Shown: positions 57,463 to 64,000 of the stretch, piece after piece | Position numbering within the stretch: the stretch's first letter is position 1 | How the letters are laid out: each line of letters starts with the position of its first letter | DNA from: Chlorobium sp. | Lineage (GTDB): Bacteria; Bacteroidota; Chlorobiia; Chlorobiales; Chlorobiaceae | NCBI RefSeq assembly: GCF_021740465.1 | Contig: NZ_JAIOZR010000001.1 | Coordinates: 152,800 to 216,799, forward strand | Direction of reading: 5' to 3' | Length of the DNA: 64,000 nucleotides | Notes under the pieces: model-generated | Told to the model about the DNA's origin: nothing | Seen by the model: the letters and a program-made list of their open reading frames with translations, nothing else | Database searches by the model: none | Made by a program: the position numbers and the translations under genes

Positions 57463-57816
57463 TCAGATATACCCCACCGGCACCGCCGTCACACTCTCCG
57501 ATAACGGAACATCACGCCCCACAAAACACACAACCGCCCCCGGACCAACGTTGCGCCCCAATTTATCAAGCGCACCAAACCCGAACCTTCCATGCTGCGA
57601 AGGCGACGCTGTTTTCTTTATCTCCACAGGATACAGGGTATCACCTGATTCGATATCAAGATAAACCTCCTGCTGGTCCGTATCCCTGTAAAAAAACAGG
57701 CCCTCATCACGCGCTTCCCGCCCTGTCCTCCACCCTCGATAATACTGTCTGACAATTACCAGCAAAAACGCTGGCAACAATTCCGTTGGCTCCAGGAATA
57801 TTACGAATGCAAGCAA
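57463..57816 (-). pseudogene. C-terminal remnant of a DUF4143 ATPase
   Basis: On the minus strand EGLFFYRDTDQQEVYLDIES and GDTLYPVEIKKTASPSQHGR match the C-terminal nuclease-like end of ATPases of the DUF4143 group, followed by RNVGPGAVVCFVGRDVPLSE. The ATPase domain and most of DUF4143 are missing. It lies directly behind an intact but different member of the same family, so it is probably the rest of an older copy. Confidence 0.75.
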
Positions 57817-57843
57817 GTTGGTTTACGTAGTCATCTGCGCCCC

Positions 57844-59247
57844 TCAGGCACCCTCCTGTTCCAACAACCGCGTAAACCGTTCAAGACGGTTGACCATATA
57901 AAACGGCAGGTTGATGAGACTGAAGTTTTTTTCCTTCTGACTTATTTTTGCAGTCAGTTCCTGAATGGATGGTTTTGATGAACTTATCCGGAATGCGGTA
58001 TCAGCCTGTTTTTTGATGATATAGGCGTGAATCGACTTGATGGAACTGCCTTTTGCGGATTTCACCTCGACGGGATAGATGGTACTGCCTTGTTCGAAGA
58101 GGTAATCGATTTCGGCCTGACTTTCGGATTTCGGGGGCTGCCAGTAATAGAGTTCCGGATTGAGGTAACCCGGCTTGGAATAGAGCAACTGCTGACCGAC
58201 GAACTGCTCGGCGACAATCCCTCGATTCGCAAGCTCCAACGGCATGCTGAGGATGCTTTGCACAGGAACTCCCTGGACGGCAAGCAACAAACCCACATCG
58301 ACAAAAAGTAATTTGCTGATTCTTGTTTTGACGTCGCTGCCGAGCGGAATGGCATCCGCATTGGAGTGCTGCACCCGGTAAAAAAGACGCGCTTCGAGAA
58401 ACTGTTCAAGAGCTGCCTTCAGTTGCCGACCGTCTCCACTGGTCCCGAGTGCTATTTCATTTGCCTGCTTTGCTGAAAACTGCTGGCCGACCTGCCCGAT
58501 AAGGCCTGTAAAGAAATTGTTCAGTTTCAGAGCGTCACTTCGTCCGACATATTTTGCGAAGTCATCCTTGTAGGTCTGCACCAGTGCTGACTGCTCCCGA
58601 AGGATCGCTTCATGATGAAAATCAGTTGTAATCGCAGTCTGGACAGAGTAAGGCATTCCGCCGGTGAGAATATAGCGGCGTACCTGTGAAAGCATCTCTT
58701 CATGCACCTTGTCCGGAATCATGTGCATGGTTTCCGGCGTCATCATACCGATAATATCGAGGGCTTTCGATGCATCTGTCGCTGCGAGAAACTCCTCGAA
58801 GCTCAGTGGCCCCATAAAATAGTGCTCGATCCGGCCTACCGGTACAGGGAGTTTTTCGTTATGCAAGACCTGGTCAAGAAGCGATCCGGTCAGGACCACG
58901 GCAAGTCGAGGCATCTCTTCCCTGAAATACCGAAGGCACGCATACGCTGAAGGAGTTGCCTGAGCTTCGTCGAGAAACAGAATCGTATTACTCTCCGGAG
59001 TGATCTGCCGACCGGTGATAAACGAAAAATTGAGCAGGAGTTCATTCAGGTTATAGCTCCTGAACAGTGGTTCAAGAGTGATGTGCTTTTCGAGATTGAT
59101 TTCTGCGAGCGGAACATCGAGGTCAGCCGCCGCCTGCCGAACGCTTGTTGTCTTTCCAACCTGACGGGCACCGCGAATGACTAATGGCTTCCGGTCTTTG
59201 CGCTGATACCAGTCGGTTATATCCCGGATAGCTGATCGGTTAAACAT
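57844..59247 (-). CDS. AAA ATPase with DUF4143 domain
   Basis: 467 residues. N-terminal ATPase: GARQVGKTTSVRQA (Walker A), NTILFLDEAQATPSAYACLR (Walker B), VVLTGSLLDQV (sensor). C-terminal DUF4143 with EIDYLFEQGSTIYPVEVKSA, a PD-(D/E)xK-like nuclease motif. Such proteins are common in accessory regions and of unclear role, often suspected in mobile-element biology or toxin-antitoxin-like conflicts. A complete gene with normal start and stop. Confidence 0.9.
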   Translation of the reverse strand: MFNRSAIRDITDWYQRKDRKPLVIRGARQVGKTTSVRQAAADLDVPLAEINLEKHITLEPLFRSYNLNELLLNFSFITGRQITPESNTILFLDEAQATPSAYACLRYFREEMPRLAVVLTGSLLDQVLHNEKLPVPVGRIEHYFMGPLSFEEFLAATDASKALDIIGMMTPETMHMIPDKVHEEMLSQVRRYILTGGMPYSVQTAITTDFHHEAILREQSALVQTYKDDFAKYVGRSDALKLNNFFTGLIGQVGQQFSAKQANEIALGTSGDGRQLKAALEQFLEARLFYRVQHSNADAIPLGSDVKTRISKLLFVDVGLLLAVQGVPVQSILSMPLELANRGIVAEQFVGQQLLYSKPGYLNPELYYWQPPKSESQAEIDYLFEQGSTIYPVEVKSAKGSSIKSIHAYIIKKQADTAFRISSSKPSIQELTAKISQKEKNFSLINLPFYMVNRLERFTRLLEQEGA

Positions 59248-59475
59248 GCTGAATTTGGGTTGTCAGGAGTGAAAAAGGGCATTCTTCCGTAAATATACCA
59301 TTATCACACAAAATTACGCATGAAAATGTGCCACTTTTTATGCATTACATATTATTGCTTTTGCAATAACCTGCCTGCATGAAAAACCCCTTGATCTCTC
59401 CCCGCTCAATCTTCCGCTCCCACGAAATGTCATAGTAATAAGGAGCATCCCGGAATATTCACTGTTTTTCTTCAA

Positions 59476-59588
59476 ATCCCGCAGGGATGACATATCGGTA
59501 GCGTGGGGTGCAACCCCAGGGCATATCAGCCCCCCATATTTCCAGCTCCGCAGGAGCGAGATATCGGTAACGCCCGGGTGCAACCCGG
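59476..59588. repeat. Two diverged copies of a double-hairpin repeat
   Basis: Copy A (59476-59518) is ATCCC-gca-GGGAT, spacer GACATATCGGTAGCG, TGGGG-tgcaa-CCCCA; copy B (59545-59588) is GCTCC-gca-GGAGC, spacer GAGATATCGGTAACG, CCGGG-tgcaa-CCCGG. Loops and spacer are nearly the same in both, while stems differ but keep pairing. Such covariation shows that the folded form is under selection. Confidence 0.75.
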
Positions 59589-59769
59589 CGATTTCTATGG
59601 ATGAAGTCATGACTCGACGCCATGACGGGATAGCAGTTGATGAATAATTCAGTTTAAACACCGACGTCGCAGCCTCTGTCAGTGTATCAGTGGCTCTCGA
59701 GAAAACGGCACAATCGTCGCCTGAGCGAAGCTGTTTGCCGGTCGATAGCTACTTCGCCGTTCTCATATG

Positions 59770-60660
59770 TCACCCGGATTTCTCCGGCTTTTCCGCATAA
59801 GACAGAATATAGTCCAGGCCGGCGTAGACACTCTCCGCTGACCGACGCAATGCCGATTTTGCAAGCATCCTTGCAACCGGAGGCAGCTTGCGGACAAACG
59901 TCTGATCTCTTGACAGATACTCATGAAGAGGCCGGTAGACATCGTCGCGTATTGATTTGATGTCGATACCATCGAATCCGGCGCTCAGGAGCTTGCTGGT
60001 GTATGAGGGAATCAGATAGTAGTTTTCCTGCGGAATATTGAATTTACCGGCCACAAGACTCCATGAAATCCATTGCTCCATCCGCCTGAAGGGGTTACCG
60101 GAGTCTTTGGTCGGGACAATGTCGGCCGTCACCAGCCTTCCACCCGGCCGCAACACCCGATACGCCTCCCTGAAAAAATCCTCACGGCTCCTGTAGTGGA
60201 AAGCGCTTTCCAGAGAAACAACCAGATCGATGGATTCATCTGCAATCGGCATCTCTGTTGCCGAACCTTCCCTCAAATCTATCATATTGCGGAGCCCTGC
60301 ATCCGCAACATGTATCCGGGCCCGTTCAACCTGAGACCTCGTGATATTCAGACCGATGATTTTTTCAGGTTTCATGGTCCTGGCCCAGAGGATATCCTGG
60401 TCGCCAAAACCATACCCGCAATCCAGCACCACATCACCGGCAGCCATACCGCCCCGTTCCGCCACCAGAAGGGCAAGCGCTTCACTGGCCTCATCAATGG
60501 TATCGGCATCCCGCCAGTAGCCAAGATTCAGATACAGCCTGTGTTCGGTAAGAGCGGTGGTGCCAATCAGATCATAGACTTCAGTCGTCTCCAGTCCGTG
60601 GAACGGATTGAGAAGCCAGTTGAGATATGCAAAAAAACCACCCGGGGTGTTGTCTGACAT
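59770..60660 (-). CDS. SAM-dependent class I methyltransferase
   Basis: 296 residues from ATG 60660; an in-frame extension to 60879 crosses the upstream gene in another frame and is rejected. Motif I is VVLDCGYGFGDQDILWA, motif II/III region LVVSLESAFHYRSREDFFRE, post-III YRVLRPGGRLVTADIVP. Similar in layout to small-molecule methyltransferases acting on lipids, quinones or sugar acids. Substrate unknown. Follows a DCC-family gene with a 56-base gap on the same strand. Confidence 0.87.
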   Translation of the reverse strand: MSDNTPGGFFAYLNWLLNPFHGLETTEVYDLIGTTALTEHRLYLNLGYWRDADTIDEASEALALLVAERGGMAAGDVVLDCGYGFGDQDILWARTMKPEKIIGLNITRSQVERARIHVADAGLRNMIDLREGSATEMPIADESIDLVVSLESAFHYRSREDFFREAYRVLRPGGRLVTADIVPTKDSGNPFRRMEQWISWSLVAGKFNIPQENYYLIPSYTSKLLSAGFDGIDIKSIRDDVYRPLHEYLSRDQTFVRKLPPVARMLAKSALRRSAESVYAGLDYILSYAEKPEKSG

Positions 60661-60716
60661 GCTTTTTATGCCTTTTCGATGACGATGATGAGGTCGATGT
60701 CGCTCGGGATGGCTCA

Positions 60717-61148
60717 TTATCCCGGAAGTTGCTCGAGAAAACGCCTGCGCAACTCTTCGGACGGCAACATGCACTCCTCTTTTTTCCCGAACAGCTGATA
60801 CCGGTTCTGCGCTATCAGATCGTATATCATATCCCGCAGGGGTTCGGGAACCGCTTGGAATACGGCGAGCAGATTCCACGGCATGTCGAGTCCGGAGGCG
60901 ATTTCAATGGCAGCGGCGCTGCGGGTGAAGGCGCGCTCACCCCTGACAAGAACGACGGTGTCAAGGCGCGAAGTGTTGATACCGAAATGGCTGAGTAACG
61001 AAGCTCCAAGAGGAGACTGGGCCGGCGTGAAAGAGAACTGCCCGGCGGTATCGTGCTCAAAAATAAAATTCACCGAAAATTCGCACAGATTACAGACACC
61101 GTCAAAAATGACAATGTTATCAGGAAGAGCGGCCGAGGACTTATGCAT
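60717..61148 (-). CDS. DCC-family thiol-disulfide oxidoreductase-like protein (DUF393)
   Basis: 143 residues. The start [20 protein letters not shown] holds the DxxCxxC hallmark of the DCC family; the rest ([40 protein letters not shown]) matches the family end. Putative redox protein. Just upstream of a methyltransferase gene. Confidence 0.9.
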   Translation of the reverse strand: MHKSSAALPDNIVIFDGVCNLCEFSVNFIFEHDTAGQFSFTPAQSPLGASLLSHFGINTSRLDTVVLVRGERAFTRSAAAIEIASGLDMPWNLLAVFQAVPEPLRDMIYDLIAQNRYQLFGKKEECMLPSEELRRRFLEQLPG

Positions 61149-61642
61149 CCGGTTTCAAGGTAACGTTCACGATTGCATTGATGACTTCCTGACACAGGGT
61201 ACGTCGCAACATGCATCCACCGGGCCCATCAAGCAAGGAGTTCCGGATAGCAGATATTCAGGTTTTCAGGAAGCTGACTGAGGCCAAAACAACCCGAAAA
61301 CCGATGAAGAAGTTCCTTATGCCGGGGTTGTCGGGGTAGCGATCAACACATCGCAGATACAAGGTATCGCTCAATCAGGAGCTCCGGTGAAGCGCATGGA
61401 AATCCTTGTCATCATCGTACCGATTCTCATGCCAATCCGTGTCATCAAGTCTTTCTGTTTATACAGCCAACCGCTCACAGCCCACAATCTTGACATGATG
61501 CACCTTCTCCCGACGTATCCAGTCTCGTACCTCGCGGAATTGTTCACGCCCCTTTCTCGTTGAGTTCTGCGAATATGCTCGTCATCAAGTCCCCCGAAAC
61601 AAAAAAAACGTATTACACGCATTACAATATTTCACTATTATT
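61149..61642. other. Gene-poor stretch between DCC gene and ATPase gene
   Basis: About 500 bases with no credible gene. Only short frames without family resemblance run through it on both strands; composition drifts to AT-rich near 61600 as the promoter area of the ATPase begins. Confidence 0.5.
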
Positions 61643-61658
61643 GTATAATACGTTATAC
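61643..61658. promoter_or_regulatory. Palindrome in ATPase promoter region
   Basis: GTATAA-TACG-TTATAC is perfect and lies 30 bases before the ATG at 61688; overlapping words resemble a -10 box, so it may be an autoregulatory operator. Confidence 0.4.
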
Positions 61659-61687
61659 GATCTTACAATATAACACGCGAGAAACAC

Positions 61688-62902
61688 ATGGAACGATTTC
61701 AACAGGAGCAGCTGCGGCTGATCGAGTCGGTAAGCGCTAAAAAGCGGTACCTCCACGACCTGATCGACTGGAATGAACGCTGCATCGGCATCCTTGGCGC
61801 ATGCGGAACCGGCAAAACCACCATGATGCTGCAGCATGTCAGGGACCGATACGGCAATTCGGAAAAAGCCCTGTATGTCTCGGTTGACAGTCCATATTTT
61901 CTTGCTCACAATCTTTTTGAAGTTGCAAGTGAATTTCATGAACTTGGCGGCGAGCTCCTGCTGCTCGATGAAATCCACAAATATCCCGACTGGGCGAGTC
62001 ACATCAAATCGATGTACGACTCCCTCCCGGAGCTGCGTATTGTTTTTTCAGGATCCAGCCTCCTGCAGATTTCCAAAGAGAAAGCCGACCTGAGCCGAAG
62101 GGCAATTATCTTCAACCTTCATGGACTCTCGCTCCGTGAGTATATCAACTTTGTCCATGAAACCGATTATCCTGTTCATCCGCTCGATGCAATTCTCCAC
62201 AACCACAGAGATATTGCCGAAACCATCAGCAAGGAGATTACAATACGCAAGGAACTGCGTGATTACCTGAAATACGGTTACTACCCCTTCTTTCTCGAAA
62301 GCAGCGGAACGTATCCTTTCCGGTTACGCGAGGTTATAAACCACATTCTTGAAGTTGATCTCCCCTATATAAACCGCATCGAAACGCGACAGCTTTCGAA
62401 GCTTAAAAAACTGCTCTACCTGCTTGCCACATCGGTACCGTTCACACCCAATATCACAAAACTGGCCGAAGCAACGGAAATCTCCAGAGCACGCCTGTAC
62501 GAGTACCTGGAAAACCTTCAGAATGCGAGGCTGCTGAATCTCGTCCGTTCCCAGGGAAGAGGTTATGAAGTCCTGAGCAAACCGGAAAAGATATTTCTTG
62601 AAAACAGTAACCTGATGTATGCAATTACTGAGAACATCAACACCGGAACGCTACGGGAACAGTTTTTTGTAAACCAGATTCGAAACGCCGGTACCCTGCA
62701 CCCCGGCATTCTCGACACATCAGTGGAAGTATCAACCAAGGGTGATTTTTTCGTCAACAACATGTACACATTCGAAATCGGTGGTAAAAGCAAGGGATTC
62801 CGGCAGATCGGCGGCATCGAAAACAGCTTCGTCGTTGCTGACGACCTTGAAATCGGCTCCCGCAACACCATTCCCCTCTGGCTTTTCGGTTTTCTTTACT
62901 GA
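61688..62902 (+). CDS. AAA ATPase of the DUF4143-associated family
   Basis: 404 residues. Walker A ILGACGTGKTTMMLQ, Walker B GELLLLDEIHKYPDW, sensor region RIVFSGSSLLQISKEKADLS, then the winged-helix-like middle (ITKLAEATEISRARLYEYLE) and a C-terminal end with YTFEIGGKSKGF, in which the PD-(D/E)xK-like E..GGK pattern is kept. Second intact member of this ATPase family within 4 kb, only loosely similar to the one at 57844-59247. Confidence 0.88.
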   Translation: MERFQQEQLRLIESVSAKKRYLHDLIDWNERCIGILGACGTGKTTMMLQHVRDRYGNSEKALYVSVDSPYFLAHNLFEVASEFHELGGELLLLDEIHKYPDWASHIKSMYDSLPELRIVFSGSSLLQISKEKADLSRRAIIFNLHGLSLREYINFVHETDYPVHPLDAILHNHRDIAETISKEITIRKELRDYLKYGYYPFFLESSGTYPFRLREVINHILEVDLPYINRIETRQLSKLKKLLYLLATSVPFTPNITKLAEATEISRARLYEYLENLQNARLLNLVRSQGRGYEVLSKPEKIFLENSNLMYAITENINTGTLREQFFVNQIRNAGTLHPGILDTSVEVSTKGDFFVNNMYTFEIGGKSKGFRQIGGIENSFVVADDLEIGSRNTIPLWLFGFLY

Positions 62903-63072
62903 CAAACCGATTAGAATTCCAGCAGTAACGCCCCTGATAATTCAGTTTGACAATACGGTAATGCGGATGACAATGAGAATCAACGGAATTAGCTGATGCA
63001 GTTCGCGACATGAAGAATAACGGTTCACCGAACCCGGACCCATTCCCTGCCGTCATCAGAAATCGCAAAGCC

Positions 63073-64000
63073 TCATTGCGGCTTGAGCATATAGCTCACG
63101 GCATTGGCAGTCACGCCGAGCTGTCTTGCTGTTTCGGCAAGCGAAAGGCCGTACTCCAGCAGGGCTTTCCTTGCAAGCTCTCTTCTCAGCGTCGGCAGCT
63201 TGCCGGCCTTGCTCCCGGAGCGGAGGAAAACCGGAGTGACGCCGGCATCCCTGCACGCACGCTCGATATCATCATCGAGCAAGCGCAGCCGCTCGTATTC
63301 CGGCAGCAGCACATCCCTGCGCTCTTCGGCCTCCTTCAGCAACTCCTTCACAAACGAATCACCCCCGAGAATCCGCTCATCGCCAAGCGCATTCTCGCCC
63401 CGCCTGCGCATGGACTGCACCTTCGACCATCCGCCCTGCGAGCGCACGAGTCCGCCTCCCGACAGCTCCTTTTCCCGATCGATACCAAGTTCCTCTTCGA
63501 GAAACTGCAGATACACCTTCCGTGCCGACCCTTTCTTCTGACCGAAAAACTGCAGCACGTAGTCCCGATCCATCCAGTCGTACCGGACCCTGTTCAGCAG
63601 TACGGCATGGCCGCACCAGGGATACCGTGCAAGCTCTTCGAACGATTCGACCAGTCCTGCCCGCAACGGATTGAGATGGATGTACGCAACCAGTTTGTCG
63701 AAGTACGATTCCTCTTCGCAGATAATGGATTTGTAGCGATTCTGGAACAGGTGCCCGACCCGCGTATGTCGGCGGTTAAAATACTGGGCATAACCGGTCA
63801 GCAGGCGGCGCATGAAGGTGGATATGCCATCCGGACCGCTTTTCAGGAGGATGTGCGCATGGTTCGTCATGAGGGCGAATGCGTAGATGCAGGTACCCGA
63901 GCCCCTGGCCTGTTGTCCCATGCGGTCGAGAAACGTTTTCCGGTCCGTATCGTCACGAATAATGCAGCCCCTCTCGATCCCCCGGATAATCACATGATGC
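63073..64000 (-). mobile_element. REP-associated/IS200-like transposase with HTH tail (5' partial)
   Basis: The minus-strand frame is open to the right edge and reads HHVIIRGIERGCIIRDDTDR at its beginning, so the first 15 or so residues lie outside the window. ALMTNHAHILLKSGPDGIST holds the HAH form of the HUH motif, and HTRVGHLFQNRYKSIICEEE with YFDKLVAYIHLNPLRAGLVE the tyrosine region. The C-terminal 70 residues (GLSLAETARQLGVTANAVSY) are a DnaA-like helix-turn-helix. This is a single-strand transposase subfamily different from the remnants at 5403-5889. Confidence 0.9.

Noticed and set aside
59338-59661. 107-codon minus-strand frame through the double-hairpin repeat
   Set aside because: The peptide is made of translated repeat sequence; the pattern of change follows stem pairing and not codons.
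1-64000. tRNA genes, rRNA genes and CRISPR arrays
   Set aside because: No cloverleaf with a T-arm GTTCGANTC apart from the tmRNA, no rRNA signature and no regularly spaced repeats were seen.

Overview
The window comes from a green sulfur bacterium (Chlorobi/Chlorobiaceae; the genus cannot be fixed from the sequence alone). The strongest pointers are two adjacent chlorosome-envelope ferredoxin-domain proteins (16503-18105), a CrtH-type carotene isomerase next to them (19506-21017), a tmRNA with the tag ADDYSYAMAA, and a fused prenyl-alcohol kinase/prenyl-phosphate kinase that would suit a chlorophyll maker. Coding density is high except in a few accessory patches that hold pseudogenes, repeats and transposase remnants. 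No tRNA, rRNA or CRISPR array was found.

Layout. (1) 1-5250, minus strand: jetA-jetB-jetC of a Wadjet (SMC-family) plasmid-defence operon; jetC runs off the left edge and jetD would lie beyond it. (2) 5400-6382: remnants of REP-associated HUH transposases directly behind the tmRNA gene. (3) 6476-16400: housekeeping block (YqgE, Bcp peroxiredoxin, Nudix hydrolase, MscS channel, PhoR/PhoB-like two-component pair, orphan OppD/DppD ATPase, Mfd). (4) 16503-21017: chlorosome ferredoxin proteins, alanine dehydrogenase, CrtH. (5) 21293-25635: ECF sigma factor with zinc-finger anti-sigma, ArsR regulator with a perfect palindrome in front, and hsp20-dnaK behind a good sigma-54-type promoter. (6) 25700-29650: two frame-broken genes flanking umuDC, then an unrecognised gene. 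(7) 29747-34961, minus strand: iron block (porin, two FeoA, FeoB, FeoC, a small Cys/His protein, flavodoxin). (8) 35144-40636, minus strand: complete Tol-Pal system with two Pal paralogues. (9) 40657-42234: the kinase fusion. (10) 42560-52332, plus strand: ilvD-ilvB-ilvN-ilvC-leuB-leuC-leuD-cimA, preceded by a possible 25-residue leader peptide in which 14 residues are Leu, Ile or Val. (11) 52323-57200: NDH-2 pseudogene, then the ATP-grasp/alpha-E/transglutaminase trio and a GlsB-like membrane protein. (12) 57460-64000: accessory region with DUF4143 ATPases (one broken), a covarying hairpin repeat, a methyltransferase plus DCC-family pair, and a transposase cut by the right edge.

How the genes fit together. 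The branched-chain cluster can make isoleucine from pyruvate through citramalate, with LeuBCD serving both the leucine and citramalate routes, and IlvBNCD shared. The Feo block pairs ferrous iron uptake with flavodoxin, the iron-sparing substitute for ferredoxin. The Tol-Pal proteins tie the outer membrane to peptidoglycan during division. The observations most worth a second look are the kinase fusion, the candidate ilv leader, the hendecad repeats in the chlorosome protein, the sigma-54-type promoter in front of hsp20-dnaK, and two uncharacterised structured intergenic elements (53080-53136 and 59476-59588). The Wadjet operon and the ATP-grasp trio are known families whose presence and setting here are of interest; I found no multi-gene system that I can call entirely new.
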